DNA from: Caryophanales bacterium
GTDB lineage: Bacteria; Bacillota; Bacilli; Exiguobacteriales; Exiguobacteriaceae
Assembly (NCBI GenBank): GCA_902363455.1
Contig: CABJAC010000008.1
Location: 1 to 57,550, forward strand
Length of the DNA stretch: 57,550 nt
Direction: 5' to 3'
Numbering within the stretch: the stretch's first letter is position 1; each line of letters begins with the position of its first letter. Below, piece after piece: positions 8,487 to 17,338 of this stretch. The notes under the pieces are model-generated. The model was not told the DNA's origin and ran no database searches. It saw only the letters and a program-made list of their open reading frames with translations. The position numbers were made by a program, and so were the translations under genes.

Positions 8487-9866
8487 TTGTCAGTGTATCC
8501 TTGGATTTATACGCGCTCAAAAGAACAACCGGATGATGTGGCTCTCATTATGGACACCGTCCGTTTAACGTGGTCTGAACTGTACGCACAATCCCATGCA
8601 TTAGCCAGTTCCTGGGTACCTATCCTGTCACGTGGAGACCGCATCGCCCTGTATGGTCCTTCGAGCAGCGATTATATCATCGCTATCCATGCTGCTCAGT
8701 TACTGGAACTAACTATCGTTCCAATCAATACCCGCTTGAGTCAAACTGAAGTTCATATGCAACTTAAACAAGCCGATGTTCGGTTCGTCATCTCAGATCG
8801 TCCGATTGACGGACCGGTTAAACGACTTCCGTTTCAAGTCGTCCATCCGGCGCCTGATGTTCTCGTTCGTCATATGCCGAAACATTACATTCAATCGATG
8901 TTATTCACAAGCGGGACGACCGGTCGACCGAAAGCCGTCGAACAAACCATGCTCAATCATTTTTCAAGTGCGATGAATGCTGCACGCCATACCGGTTCGC
9001 TTCCGGATGACCGGTTCCTTGTCGTCACGCCATTGTTCCATATGAGCGGCTTGGCTGTCGTCTACCGTTCGGTCATCTATGGTGTACCACTCGTACTTGA
9101 ACCACATTTTTCACCAAACAAGACGCTGACATGGATCCAGACAGAACGGATTACTCACATCTCGCTTGTCTCTGTTATGTTGGATCGGTTACTTGAAGCC
9201 GGTTTACGCCGCCACGACCTGCGTGTTGTCCTGACCGGCGGTGGACCTGTCCCCTTACCGATTTTGACGCGTGCACTTGATCGCGGTCTTCCGGTTATGC
9301 AAACGTACGGTATGACGGAAACAGCGTCACAAGTCGCAACCCTTCTACCGGAAGATGCCATCCGCAAAATGGGTTCAGCCGGCCAAGCGATTGCTCCGAC
9401 AGATATCCGGATTAACCGGTATCAAGAAATCGAAGTCAAAGGTCCTACTGTCATGAACGGTTATTTTGCCAACCCCGAAGCTACCGCTTCAACATTTACC
9501 GCTGACGGTTATCTTAAAACAGGTGATCTTGGACGACTGGATGCCGACGGTTACTTATATATTCTTGACCGCAGAAGTGATTTAATCATTTCCGGCGGTG
9601 AAAACATTTATCCGGCCGAAGTCGAAGCGGCCTTATTATCCATTTCTGGCATTACGGAAGCAGGTGTTGTCGGACGATTTGATCCGACCTGGGGGCAAGT
9701 TCCTGTTGCTTTTATCGTCAGTCATTTGGAAGAATCCATCGTTCGTCAGGAAATGGAACAGTTACTGGCAAAATACAAGTGTCCTGTCACTTATTTCTTC
9801 CGGGATACATTACCCCGGAATGCAAACGGAAAGCTGCTTCGGCGTCAGCTGAAGGAGTCGCTATGA
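8487..9866 (+). CDS. menE: o-succinylbenzoate-CoA ligase MenE
   Basis: 459 residues of the ANL adenylating superfamily. It activates o-succinylbenzoate with ATP and CoA. Seen: the P-loop F-T-S-G-T-T-G-R-P-K, the A5 motif Q-T-Y-G-M-T-E-T, the hinge T-G-D-L-G-...-D-R-R-S-D and the C-terminal Lys in N-A-N-G-K-L-L. The start is TTG at 8487, placed 5 bases after AAAGGA; a GTG at 8493 is the alternative. menC starts inside its stop codon. Confidence 0.94.
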   Translation: MSVYPWIYTRSKEQPDDVALIMDTVRLTWSELYAQSHALASSWVPILSRGDRIALYGPSSSDYIIAIHAAQLLELTIVPINTRLSQTEVHMQLKQADVRFVISDRPIDGPVKRLPFQVVHPAPDVLVRHMPKHYIQSMLFTSGTTGRPKAVEQTMLNHFSSAMNAARHTGSLPDDRFLVVTPLFHMSGLAVVYRSVIYGVPLVLEPHFSPNKTLTWIQTERITHISLVSVMLDRLLEAGLRRHDLRVVLTGGGPVPLPILTRALDRGLPVMQTYGMTETASQVATLLPEDAIRKMGSAGQAIAPTDIRINRYQEIEVKGPTVMNGYFANPEATASTFTADGYLKTGDLGRLDADGYLYILDRRSDLIISGGENIYPAEVEAALLSISGITEAGVVGRFDPTWGQVPVAFIVSHLEESIVRQEMEQLLAKYKCPVTYFFRDTLPRNANGKLLRRQLKESL

Positions 9867-10936
9867 CCATCACACTTCGGCATGCTGAACTGTTTGATGT
9901 CCGCTTGACGTTCCAACAACCGATGAAGACGGCGATTTCTACGCTAAATCAACGACGAACGACCATTTTACGTTTGACAGATCAAGAAGGTCGAGTCGGT
10001 TACGGGGAAGGTGTTGCCTTTGATACACCGTGGTATACATCTGAGACACAAGCGTCCCTGCGCGCCGTTTCACCCCTTCTGTACCGTCTTCTTGTGGAAC
10101 GCCCCCTCTCTTCGCCAGAGACTGTCCGGGAACGATTCCAGCCGATTCAAGGAAACCAAATGGCGAAAGCAATGTTTGACGGTGCCGTTTATGAATTATT
10201 TGCTCAAGCAGAAAAACAATCACTTGCTGCTTATTTGGGTGGAGACGAACAGACCGCCATTCCGTGCGGAAAGGCACTCGGACGGACATCTGCCGAACAG
10301 ACCATTGAGACCGTAGGCCAAGCCATCGCAAACGGATTTGACCGAATTAAGTTAAAGTTGGCACCGACGGATACAGGTGTTCTCGAACAAGTAAGAAAAG
10401 CGTTTCCGGACGCTCCGTTAATGTTTGATGCCAACGGTAGTTTCCAACTATCTGATCTTCCGCTTCTTCAAGAATGGGATGCTTTTTCTCTCCTCATGAT
10501 GGAACAATTGTTTCCTGCCACAGACTGGATCAGTCATCAACACGCGGCTTCTTTGCTCAAAACCCCGCTTTGTCTTGATGAATCGATTCAGAGTCCTCAA
10601 GATGCTGTCTTGATGCAGTCGTTGCATGCAGGGCAGATCATTAATATTAAACCAGCGCGTCTTGGTGGTCTGACGGAAGCTCTTCGTGTCCGGAACCTGT
10701 CCCGTTATTGGCTCGGCGGGATGTTCGAAAGCGGAATCGGACGAAGGCAGACGCTTGCTTTCGCTACCTTACCGGGTCTTGCCTATCCAATCGATATGTC
10801 AGGAACCGATTCTTATTTTACCGAAGACGTCCTCGAACAGAACTATGTCGTCGAACAAGGGAACATCCGTTATGCCGAACATCCTGTTTCAGCAGACCGT
10901 CTGAACCGTTTGACACATTCAAAACAGATGCTTTAA
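9863..10936 (+). CDS. menC: o-succinylbenzoate synthase MenC
   Basis: 357 residues of the enolase superfamily. It dehydrates SHCHC to o-succinylbenzoate. Seen: the catalytic K-L-K motif (I-K-L-K-L), metal ligands in F-D-A-N-G, L-D-E-S-I, and the second Lys in N-I-K-P-A-R-L-G-G. The ATG at 9863 overlaps the menE stop (ATGA) and has GAAGGAG six bases upstream; a longer in-frame start at 9779 lies inside menE and is rejected. It closes the men gene set. Confidence 0.94.
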   Translation: MTITLRHAELFDVRLTFQQPMKTAISTLNQRRTTILRLTDQEGRVGYGEGVAFDTPWYTSETQASLRAVSPLLYRLLVERPLSSPETVRERFQPIQGNQMAKAMFDGAVYELFAQAEKQSLAAYLGGDEQTAIPCGKALGRTSAEQTIETVGQAIANGFDRIKLKLAPTDTGVLEQVRKAFPDAPLMFDANGSFQLSDLPLLQEWDAFSLLMMEQLFPATDWISHQHAASLLKTPLCLDESIQSPQDAVLMQSLHAGQIINIKPARLGGLTEALRVRNLSRYWLGGMFESGIGRRQTLAFATLPGLAYPIDMSGTDSYFTEDVLEQNYVVEQGNIRYAEHPVSADRLNRLTHSKQML

Positions 10937-10937
10937 A

Positions 10938-10982
10938 TCAAAGAGCACACTTTCCCGGAAATCGAGAAAAGTGTGCTCTTTT
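10938..10982. terminator. Bidirectional terminator between menC and map
   Basis: AAAGAGCACACTTT and AAAGTGTGCTCTTTT pair across a short loop. The convergent genes menC (+) and map (-) both end here. Confidence 0.88.
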
Positions 10983-11006
10983 GTCTGATGTTCTGAACTA
11001 ATCCTG

Positions 11007-11756
11007 TTAATCGACCTTCGTTAAAATTTCATATCCGTCTTTTAAAACGATGACACTATGTTCAAATTGAGATACCAAACTTTTATTTGGTGTATATAAT
11101 GTCCAACCGTCCTTTTCGTCTTCCATACAGAACTCGTCCCCTGTCGAAATGAATGTTTCGACAGCAATGACTTGTCCTTCTTTCAACAAATCATTTTCCT
11201 CGCGACTGAAGTAGTTGGAAATGGACTCCGGCTCGCCGTGCAGCGTCTTCCCTAAACCGTGTCCCGCCAAGTTCCGGATGACGGTAAAACCGCTCTTGCG
11301 CGTCTCGGCATAAATCGCTTTACCGATTTGATTGACTTTCGTTCCGGCTTTCACTTTCTCTAATCCTTTTTCAAGGGCAGACAAAGAGACTTCAACCAAA
11401 CGGACATCTTCCGGACGACGGGCTTGCCCCGCGATAACTGTCTTACCTGTGTCGGAATAGTAGCCATTCTTTACCGCAGAGACATCGACATTGACGATGT
11501 CGCCTTCTTGGATGACATATGCCCCGGGAATACCGTGCGCTGCCACTTCATTCACACTGATACAAGTTGCCCCCGGAAAATCATACATGACGATTGGCGC
11601 AGATTCCGCTCCTTGTTCTTTTAGGATACGTGCTCCGATATCGTCCAGTTCCTTCGTCGTAATACCTGGTTTTACGGCATCGGCCATTTCATCGCGTGCA
11701 ATCGCAACGATCCGTCCAATTTCGCGTAATGCCTCATAATCATAATCTAACATCAT
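11007..11756 (-). CDS. map: Methionine aminopeptidase, type I
   Basis: 249 residues. It removes the N-terminal Met from new proteins. All five metal ligands are seen: Asp91, Asp102, His166 (A-G-H-G-L-G), Glu200 and Glu232, plus substrate His75. This is the stand-alone B. subtilis YflG-like class, not linked to secY-adk-infA, so it may be a second MetAP. It follows the EAL-type gene by 11 bases, and its AGGAGG overlaps that gene's end, implying co-transcription. Two ATGs at 11756 and 11753 are both well placed. Confidence 0.95.
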   Translation of the reverse strand: MMLDYDYEALREIGRIVAIARDEMADAVKPGITTKELDDIGARILKEQGAESAPIVMYDFPGATCISVNEVAAHGIPGAYVIQEGDIVNVDVSAVKNGYYSDTGKTVIAGQARRPEDVRLVEVSLSALEKGLEKVKAGTKVNQIGKAIYAETRKSGFTVIRNLAGHGLGKTLHGEPESISNYFSREENDLLKEGQVIAVETFISTGDEFCMEDEKDGWTLYTPNKSLVSQFEHSVIVLKDGYEILTKVD

Positions 11757-11767
11757 TCATTTCCTCC

Positions 11768-12958
11768 TCATTCACTTAATCGTGCTTGATATAAATACTC
11801 TGCTGAAATATCAGCAAATAAGAACATTCCGTTATTCAGCGGCATACTGAACGTCCGTGTCTGTTCACCCGAACTGAAATCGACGTATCGGTCAGATAAG
11901 TACCCGGTATGCCTCCGTTCCATTGCTACCGTCGTCCGGATAAAGTATGGCCGGAAACTCCAATTATATCCTCGATAGAAGGAGTACCGTTTCCAGTCCC
12001 CGCTCTTTTTACTGATGTTCGACGATTGTTGGAACCCATTGGCATCCGTAATATAAAACCGAATGAACTCAGGCTCCATTTTCTTCGCTAACATCAGCAA
12101 CCAATCATCAAGTGCTTCATCTGGTTTGACCGTCTGGCAATATTCATTAAAGCGAATCGTCCAGTCTTGCTCGAGTTGAAACAATCGGTTCATCTGTTCC
12201 CGGTCATACTTGTAAAACATCGGTACCTCATGAAGAAGAATCTCCATGCCGGGACATGTCGTCACCCAGTTCGGCGTCGTTTCGCCTAACAGATTCCCCA
12301 TGTAGTACCGTCCACCATGCTGCCAAGCATACCGCAATTGACCAAGGTGACTGATGTTTTTGTAAAGTAATGGTGCCCCGAGCTGGTCGCACAAGTGCTC
12401 CATCGTTTGCAACAGATGAGGATAGCTGGCGGAAACCGTTTTTTTCTCGATCATCGATGCTAAATCGACGATCAGCATGTCCGGTGACATCGAAAACACC
12501 CGTTCGAGACTTGTTGCTTCCGCCCTGTCGAGTGCCACTTTCAGACCTGAGTTCTGATAGTAGGCGACGATTCGACCGAGACGGTCAAAATCATCCACTT
12601 GCACGTCGGTTAATGTGACATACAACCGATCTTCCGGAAAATCAATTTGCGCATCACGTAAAATACTCAAGAAATCTTCCCCGCCGTTCTCAAACAACCA
12701 AGCCGGTCGGCAACGAATCAAGACAAAGGAGTGCGCATCAGCCGGCACTTTTTGAAACGCGTGCCGGATGACGTGACTCATCACTTCCAATTGGTACTCA
12801 ATCGGGACGTCATCTTCTTGAAAAAATGGTTTTAACGGTTCTCCACGGAAATGTGACTGAATTTCATACCCTTCTACTTTAAAAGGCGCCGCACCAACGA
12901 TTGGTTGGAACCAGGCCTCAATCTGTTCGGGATGAACAATGACATCTAATGCATCCAT
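11768..12958 (-). CDS. YkuI-like EAL-domain protein, probably catalytically inactive
   Basis: 396 residues from the ATG at 12958 (GGGGGAG just upstream; the ATG at 12994 has no good site). Layout matches B. subtilis YkuI: an EAL domain (about 1-240) followed by a PAS-like sensor domain ending R-T-F-S-M-P-L-N-N-G-M-F-L-F. Active EAL phosphodiesterases hydrolyse c-di-GMP using a set of Glu, Asn, Asp and Lys residues. Here only the first Glu is kept (G-Y-E-I-Q). The Asn position is Arg (L-I-R-C-R), the metal Glu position is Thr (V-T-L-T-D), and the Lys position is Val (L-I-V-D-L). It is therefore likely a c-di-GMP-binding or signalling protein rather than an enzyme. Confidence 0.85.
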   Translation of the reverse strand: MDALDVIVHPEQIEAWFQPIVGAAPFKVEGYEIQSHFRGEPLKPFFQEDDVPIEYQLEVMSHVIRHAFQKVPADAHSFVLIRCRPAWLFENGGEDFLSILRDAQIDFPEDRLYVTLTDVQVDDFDRLGRIVAYYQNSGLKVALDRAEATSLERVFSMSPDMLIVDLASMIEKKTVSASYPHLLQTMEHLCDQLGAPLLYKNISHLGQLRYAWQHGGRYYMGNLLGETTPNWVTTCPGMEILLHEVPMFYKYDREQMNRLFQLEQDWTIRFNEYCQTVKPDEALDDWLLMLAKKMEPEFIRFYITDANGFQQSSNISKKSGDWKRYSFYRGYNWSFRPYFIRTTVAMERRHTGYLSDRYVDFSSGEQTRTFSMPLNNGMFLFADISAEYLYQARLSE

Positions 12959-12991
12959 TCTGCTCCCCCCTCTTCTCTTGTTCCATCTTAT

Positions 12992-13024
12992 CAAAAAAAG
13001 AACCCCTCTGTAATCAGAGAGGTC
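12992..13024 (-). terminator. Terminator after the 88-aa membrane protein gene
   Basis: On the minus strand ACCTCTCTG-ATTA-CAGAGGGGT forms a 9-bp stem followed by TTCTTTTTTT. It separates the small membrane gene from the EAL/map pair. Confidence 0.85.
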
Positions 13025-13030
13025 CTGTCT

Positions 13031-13297
13031 TTAAAATAAGGTCGTATCTTTTCTGACTGCGATGTACAAATAGACACCAAATGTCGCCGTTAAATAGATA
13101 ATACTGAGCACTCCGTATTGAATACCGGTCGCCCCACCTTTTCCAATCGCCAAGACAAGAAAGATAATCCCGCCAAATAGAAGAGTTGCCAAAGGAATAT
13201 AACGGAAGTGCCCTTTCGTCGTCCGTTCACTGATCCGTTTCGTCGCGACGACTAGCACAATGAGACAAATGAATGCCAAAGCGTAGGTAATATACAC
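13031..13297 (-). CDS. Small membrane protein of unknown function
   Basis: 88 residues with three hydrophobic segments (about 2-18, 33-52 and 59-80) joined by basic loops, so it is an integral membrane protein. I do not recognise a family. The start is GTG at 13297, six bases after GAGGGCGG. It is a single gene closed by its own terminator, next to cshA on the same strand. Confidence 0.75.
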   Translation of the reverse strand: MYITYALAFICLIVLVVATKRISERTTKGHFRYIPLATLLFGGIIFLVLAIGKGGATGIQYGVLSIIYLTATFGVYLYIAVRKDTTLF

Positions 13298-13349
13298 AAA
13301 ATTCCGCCCTCTCTATATCGTTCATTGCTCATTTTAGCATGAGATTTCA

Positions 13350-13387
13350 AAAAAAAGAACCGACTTGTCTGTGACAAATCGGTTCAA
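13350..13387 (-). terminator. Terminator after cshA
   Basis: GAACCGATTTGTC and GACAAGTCGGTTC pair with loop ACA, followed by TTTTTTTT on the minus strand. Confidence 0.9.
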
Positions 13388-13392
13388 CTTTC

Positions 13393-14988
13393 TTACTTTT
13401 CAAAACGTGGTTTGCGTCCACCACGGTTACGATCACTTTCACTGCGGTTACGACCAGCGTATCCACCTTCACGACGATCTGATGAGGATGAAGAAGAACT
13501 ACGGTTTCCTTCAGAAGGACGACCGCCTTCACGACGTTCTCCACCACGCGGGTTGCTACCACGGTAGCCGCCACTGCTACGGTTAGAAGAAGATCCAGAA
13601 CCTGATCCACCTTTGTTACCGTAAGGACGACGGTTACCGCCGCCACCGTTGCTACCAAAACGTTTCACACGGATTGGTTCGATTGAAGAAATTTGAACTG
13701 GCGTTGCATCCGGCTCTTTCGTCAATCCTTTAAGCGCTGCTGAGATTAATTCAACTGCTTCGTACTCTTCAAGGAGTTCTTGAGCGAGTGTTGTATACTC
13801 TTGTGCATTTTTCGCTTCTACACGTTTGATTAATTCTTGTGCAGCAAGCTTCAAGTTGCCTTCTAGAATTTCATCAAGTGTCGGTGCGTGACGACGTGAC
13901 ATTTTTTTGTTTGTGACACGTTCGATTGTTTTGATTTGACCAAATTCACGTGGTGTAACAAACGTGATCGCTGATCCTGTTTTACCAGCACGACCTGTAC
14001 GACCGATACGGTGAACATAGCTCTCCGGATCTTGTGGTACATCGAAGTTATAAACGTGTGTGACGCCTGTAATATCAAGTCCACGTGCCGCTACGTCTGT
14101 AGCTACAAGGATATCGATTGTTCCTTTTTTGAAACGACGGATAACTTGGTCACGTTTCGCTTGTGTCAAGTCACCGTGTAAACCGTCAGCCGTGTATCCA
14201 CGTTGAACAAGTCCTTCTGTCATCTCGTCAACACGTTTTTTCGTACGACCAAAGATGATTGAAAGTTCAGGAGAATCCGTATCAATCAAGCGGCAAAGCA
14301 CGTCGAATTTTTGATTTTCTTTTAATTCGATGAATGATTGATCGATGTTTTCGACAGTCATTTCTTTTGCTTTTACTTTGATGTGAGTCGGAGTCGTCAT
14401 GAAACGATCTGCGATTTTACGAATCTGTGGTGGCATTGTTGCAGAGAATAAGAGTGTTTGACGAGTTGGTGGAAGTGTACCTAAGATTTTTTCGATATCT
14501 TCCACGAAGCCCATGTTCAACATTTCATCTGCTTCATCCAAGATGACAGTTTGAACGTGATCAAGGTTTAATGTTTTACGGTTCATGTGGTCCATTAGAC
14601 GACCAGGTGTCGCGACGACGATTTGTGGGTTCTTACGAAGCGCACGAATCTGACGGTCGATTTGCTGCCCACCGTATACTGGCAAGGCATGAACACGTTT
14701 TACTTCACCAATGCGGTTAAGTTCTTCTGCTACTTGAATCGCAAGTTCACGAGTCGGTGCAAGGATCAAAGCTTGGATATGACGTGATTTTGCGTCAAGA
14801 CGCTCAATCGTTGGAATACCGAATGCTGCTGTTTTCCCTGTTCCTGTTTGTGCTTGACCGATTAAGTCAACGCCGCTAAGACCGACTGGAATTGTTTCTG
14901 CTTGGATTGGAGTTGCTTCTTCAAAGCCCATTTTTAGGACACCTTTGATAAGTGCCTCACTAAGATTTAATTCACGAAATGTTGTCAA
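13393..14988 (-). CDS. cshA: DEAD-box RNA helicase CshA
   Basis: 531 residues. An ATP-dependent RNA helicase used in mRNA decay and cold-stress ribosome assembly. Seen in order: Q motif (F-x-x-A-T-P-I-Q, 22-29), Walker A A-Q-T-G-T-G-K-T (46-53), [27 protein letters not shown], then a CshA-type C-terminal domain and a long Gly/Arg/Ser-rich tail (about 450-531) that binds RNA. The repeated GGN/CGN codons give long spurious ORFs on other frames. The start is TTG at 14988 after AAGGAGAG. The leader contains a hairpin (15019-15040). Confidence 0.95.
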   Translation of the reverse strand: MTTFRELNLSEALIKGVLKMGFEEATPIQAETIPVGLSGVDLIGQAQTGTGKTAAFGIPTIERLDAKSRHIQALILAPTRELAIQVAEELNRIGEVKRVHALPVYGGQQIDRQIRALRKNPQIVVATPGRLMDHMNRKTLNLDHVQTVILDEADEMLNMGFVEDIEKILGTLPPTRQTLLFSATMPPQIRKIADRFMTTPTHIKVKAKEMTVENIDQSFIELKENQKFDVLCRLIDTDSPELSIIFGRTKKRVDEMTEGLVQRGYTADGLHGDLTQAKRDQVIRRFKKGTIDILVATDVAARGLDITGVTHVYNFDVPQDPESYVHRIGRTGRAGKTGSAITFVTPREFGQIKTIERVTNKKMSRRHAPTLDEILEGNLKLAAQELIKRVEAKNAQEYTTLAQELLEEYEAVELISAALKGLTKEPDATPVQISSIEPIRVKRFGSNGGGGNRRPYGNKGGSGSGSSSNRSSGGYRGSNPRGGERREGGRPSEGNRSSSSSSSDRREGGYAGRNRSESDRNRGGRKPRFEK

Positions 14989-15018
14989 TGCTAAATACTC
15001 TCCTTTGTCATATGAAAA

Positions 15019-15040
15019 GCGTCTGCCACTAAACAGACGC
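15019..15040 (-). promoter_or_regulatory. Hairpin in the cshA leader
   Basis: GCGTCTG and CAGACGC pair across an 8-base loop and are followed by TTTTC on the minus strand, 20 bases before the cshA ribosome site. A TATAAT box (15068-15073) would start the transcript about 70 bases before the cshA start. The hairpin may be a weak attenuator or a stabilising 5' stem. Confidence 0.45.
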
Positions 15041-15100
15041 TACCGTAACGAATACAATCGACTACCTATTATAGCAGAAGCTCATCCTTAAAGATAGAGG

Positions 15101-15289
15101 CTATTTCTGCGTATAATAATGTTTAGGGAAGTCACCATCATAATCGTTGCCATAAGGGCGAGGGAAAGGCATGATGCCCGGACCGTACAACGCTCGAATT
15201 CGCGCCGCTTGCCCCCACTAGTGATGGGGTTTTATTTGGAAATGGTCGCCGGTACGTACCAGCCGCAACCACCAAAATGATGAATTCCT
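15101..15289 (-). pseudogene. Possible decayed small glycine/tyrosine-rich ORF
   Basis: Between cvfB and cshA the minus strand reads H-H-F-G-G-C-G-W-Y-V-P-A-T-I-S-K and then a stop. In another frame, shortly after, it reads W-G-Q-A-A-R-I-R-A-L-Y-G-P-G-I-M followed by P-F-P-R-P-Y-G-N-D-Y-D-G-D-F-P-K and a stop at 15101. The composition is protein-like in both pieces, but there is no start codon with a ribosome site, one in-frame stop in each frame and a frame change. I read it as a decayed small gene; I do not recognise the family. The rest of this 338-base gap holds the cshA promoter and leader. Confidence 0.35.
15218..15243 (+). terminator. Terminator-like stem on the plus strand
   Basis: CCCCACTAGTGATGGGG is followed by TTTTATTT. 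No plus-strand gene reads into it, so its role is unclear; it lies inside the decayed ORF. Confidence 0.35.
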
Positions 15290-15326
15290 AACTATTTATT
15301 CGAAACGTAGGCTAAAGTTGGTTAAC

Positions 15327-16181
15327 TTATTTCGTTAACCGAATACCCGTTTCATGTTTTTCTATTTTTTTGTCTTTCAACAATCGACCTAAAGCACGTT
15401 TGAAGGCAGCCTTACTTAGGCCAAATACCTCATCAATCGTCTCAGGAGGTGTCTTATCACCATACGTCATCTGACCATCATGTTCAAGCAGGTGATTCAT
15501 GATCAAATCTGCATCGATGTCGATTGCCTCGTGAGCACGTGGTCTTGCTGAAAGTAATACTGTACCATCTGGCTTCACATTTGTCACCCGTAATTTCATA
15601 ACTTCTCCAAGTCGCGGCCACCGTTCCATCTCTTGCTCATGAAGAAAACCAATCGTCTGTTCATTGACCCAGACGTTTACACCAGGGTCCCGTTGAGCAA
15701 AGACGAGTCCTTCGACGTCCATGTTATTCCACTCTTCCGGGGCTGGTTTTGCTTGTAAGTTGAAGTAAGCATAAGGAGCCGGATCTCCAAGCAATCGAAG
15801 TTTTTGGTCATGCTTCAGACGAATATAAAGCTGATCGCCTTCTTCCGGCCAAAACGTCCGACGCTGTGGCAAATCGTCGAGTGATACTAAAACATCTTTT
15901 TGAATCCCGATGTTCGCGAACACTCCTGTATTGTAACGTGTTCCGTTAATCGTCGTTTTCACATAATCCTCAAACGAAGCTTCCGGAATCGTCATCGAAG
16001 AAGCGAGCCGCCCTTCGTTATCTTGGTACAGGAAGACCTCTACTTCTTCATCGAGTTCCAGTTTTTTCGTTTGTTCATTATTATGAAGTAAGATGTCTTC
16101 TTCGCCGTCGCTTAAGAAAACACCAAAGTCCGCTTCTCGTTCTACTTTTAATGTGACAACCTGTCCTGCGCGTAATGCCAT
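15327..16181 (-). CDS. cvfB: CvfB/YitL-type S1 RNA-binding protein
   Basis: 284 residues. CvfB proteins have three S1-type RNA-binding domains and a C-terminal winged helix; in Staphylococcus they affect virulence gene expression. Here the first S1-like unit starts at G-Q-V-V-T-L-K-V, a third starts near V-E-G-L-V-F-A-Q, and the winged helix (F-G-L-S-K-A-A-F-K-R-A-L-G-R-L, near the end) is clear. An inverted repeat GGTTAAC/GTTAACC (15320-15340) overlaps the stop codon and may be a weak terminator. Single gene. Confidence 0.9.
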   Translation of the reverse strand: MALRAGQVVTLKVEREADFGVFLSDGEEDILLHNNEQTKKLELDEEVEVFLYQDNEGRLASSMTIPEASFEDYVKTTINGTRYNTGVFANIGIQKDVLVSLDDLPQRRTFWPEEGDQLYIRLKHDQKLRLLGDPAPYAYFNLQAKPAPEEWNNMDVEGLVFAQRDPGVNVWVNEQTIGFLHEQEMERWPRLGEVMKLRVTNVKPDGTVLLSARPRAHEAIDIDADLIMNHLLEHDGQMTYGDKTPPETIDEVFGLSKAAFKRALGRLLKDKKIEKHETGIRLTK

Positions 16182-16405
16182 GTACGGTCATCTCCCTTCT
16201 GTCGTTTCCATCTGTTTTTTCCTAGTTTGTACCGTTCACCTACCATACTATACTCTTTTTCAGCCCTCTTCCGACACAAAGCAAAAGCGAACAAATATGA
16301 CATTTCTGTGAACGGTTCTGATTTGAGTGATTTTTTTGATAAAACACGTTATGATTAAACAATAGGAAAAAGAAGGTTTAGTTTAGTTAAATATGGGGGA
16401 TTAAT

Positions 16406-16573
16406 ATGTTTCATAACATTCAATCGCGTTCTTTTGCAAGACGCTTTACTAAAACATTGGTATTTGCTTTTTTCGCTTTCCTTGCGACGATCGGAATTGT
16501 TTTCGCAGAAGGTTCGAGCAGCACAGACCTCTCACCTAAAACGCCAGCGCTTCAACATATTGATACACCTTAA
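16406..16573 (+). CDS. Small exported peptide of 55 residues
   Basis: The ORF begins at an ATG seven bases after GGGGG and encodes 55 residues. Residues 1-16 are basic (R-S-F-A-R-R-F-T-K), followed by a hydrophobic core (L-V-F-A-F-F-A-F-L-A-T-I-G-I-V-F-A) and a plausible signal-peptidase site after F-A at about 34. The released peptide would be about 21 residues, starting E-G-S-S-S-T-D-L. A terminator follows at once, so it is a free-standing gene. The function is unknown; a secreted signal or a small envelope peptide are both possible. The nearby genes are not regulators. Confidence 0.65.
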   Translation: MFHNIQSRSFARRFTKTLVFAFFAFLATIGIVFAEGSSSTDLSPKTPALQHIDTP

Positions 16574-16601
16574 AATCTGCACTCATGGTGTGGATTTTTT
16601 T
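16572..16601 (+). terminator. Terminator after the small exported peptide gene
   Basis: AATCTGCAC-TCATG-GTGTGGATT is followed by TTTTTT, directly after the stop codon of the 55-aa ORF. Confidence 0.75.
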
Positions 16602-16698
16602 ATTTTTTCCGAAGTTTTACAGGGCGATACAGGAAATCAGACTTTCATCGCGAATTTCTTAACAGATGTAGATCATCTAAACCAAGGAGGGCACGATC

Positions 16699-17004
16699 AT
16701 GTGGTTTTACCTGTTCACGACGCTTACGGGTCTCATGAGTACATACTTAAGTTATACGTCCGGTTATTATACGGATTCCATCGGTGTATTTGTCTTTACA
16801 CTCGCTATTTGTTTATCACTCTCTTCTCTCAGACAACTCATTCGGACGTCTCACCAGTCCTATCTTGAATATGTGCAGCATCGTCGGGTCAAAAAACAGT
16901 ATGAGCGCATGAAAAAACGTGAACAATCGTATCAACTGTCTTATAATCCACGGGAAACGATTCCGCCACTTGCATTATCCGCGACAGAACAGCATGATAA
17001 ATAA
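16699..17004 (+). CDS. Small membrane protein of unknown function
   Basis: 101 residues. Two hydrophobic segments (about 2-19 and 25-46) precede a strongly basic, probably cytoplasmic tail (H-R-R-V-K-K-Q-Y-E-R-M-K-K-R). The SD AAGGAGGG is well placed before the ATG. I do not recognise a family. It is followed 41 bases later by another small gene on the same strand. Confidence 0.7.
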   Translation: MWFYLFTTLTGLMSTYLSYTSGYYTDSIGVFVFTLAICLSLSSLRQLIRTSHQSYLEYVQHRRVKKQYERMKKREQSYQLSYNPRETIPPLALSATEQHDK

Positions 17005-17045
17005 TGAATCTGATTTAACTTCGCATTAGGAGGAACCAAGTCATT

Positions 17046-17303
17046 ATGAATGAAATTCCCTTATCCAACGGTTGGACCCTTCGTTATTCGCCTGTCATCG
17101 ATCTTTGGTTAAAAGAAGATGGTGTTTTGCTCGTCGATCACGAAGATAAAGTCCGCCTCACCCTCATCCTCGACGAGGAAACGATGGAAATCAAACAAAT
17201 CGACAATACCAACGCTTCTTTTTCAATTGATCCAACGACACGACGCTTGACGTTTGAACTTGGAGAGACTGAAGAAGAGTCTGAACCACGTTATTGGGAA
17301 TGA
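17046..17303 (+). CDS. Small acidic cytoplasmic protein of unknown function
   Basis: 85 residues, acidic, without membrane segments or known motifs; it looks like a compact beta-rich domain. AGGAGG lies 12 bases before the ATG, which is longer than usual. It probably shares a transcript with the preceding small membrane gene and ends at the terminator at 17309-17338. Confidence 0.7.
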   Translation: MNEIPLSNGWTLRYSPVIDLWLKEDGVLLVDHEDKVRLTLILDEETMEIKQIDNTNASFSIDPTTRRLTFELGETEEESEPRYWE

Positions 17304-17308
17304 TGACG

Positions 17309-17338
17309 AAGACTGGGTGCGATACCCGGTCTTTTTTT
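17309..17338 (+). terminator. Terminator after the 85-aa gene
   Basis: AGACTGGGT and ACCCGGTCT pair across a short loop and are followed by TTTTTTT. Confidence 0.85.

Noticed and set aside
13347..13658. ORFs in other frames over the 3' end of cshA
   Set aside because: They arise from the Gly/Arg/Ser-rich repeats of the CshA tail; the CshA frame has clear family motifs and the others have none.
16229..16316. Inverted repeat ACCGTTCAC/GTGAACGGT between cvfB and the small peptide gene
   Set aside because: The arms are 68 bases apart and only 9 bases long; this can occur by chance and no known operator matches, so it is not listed as a site.
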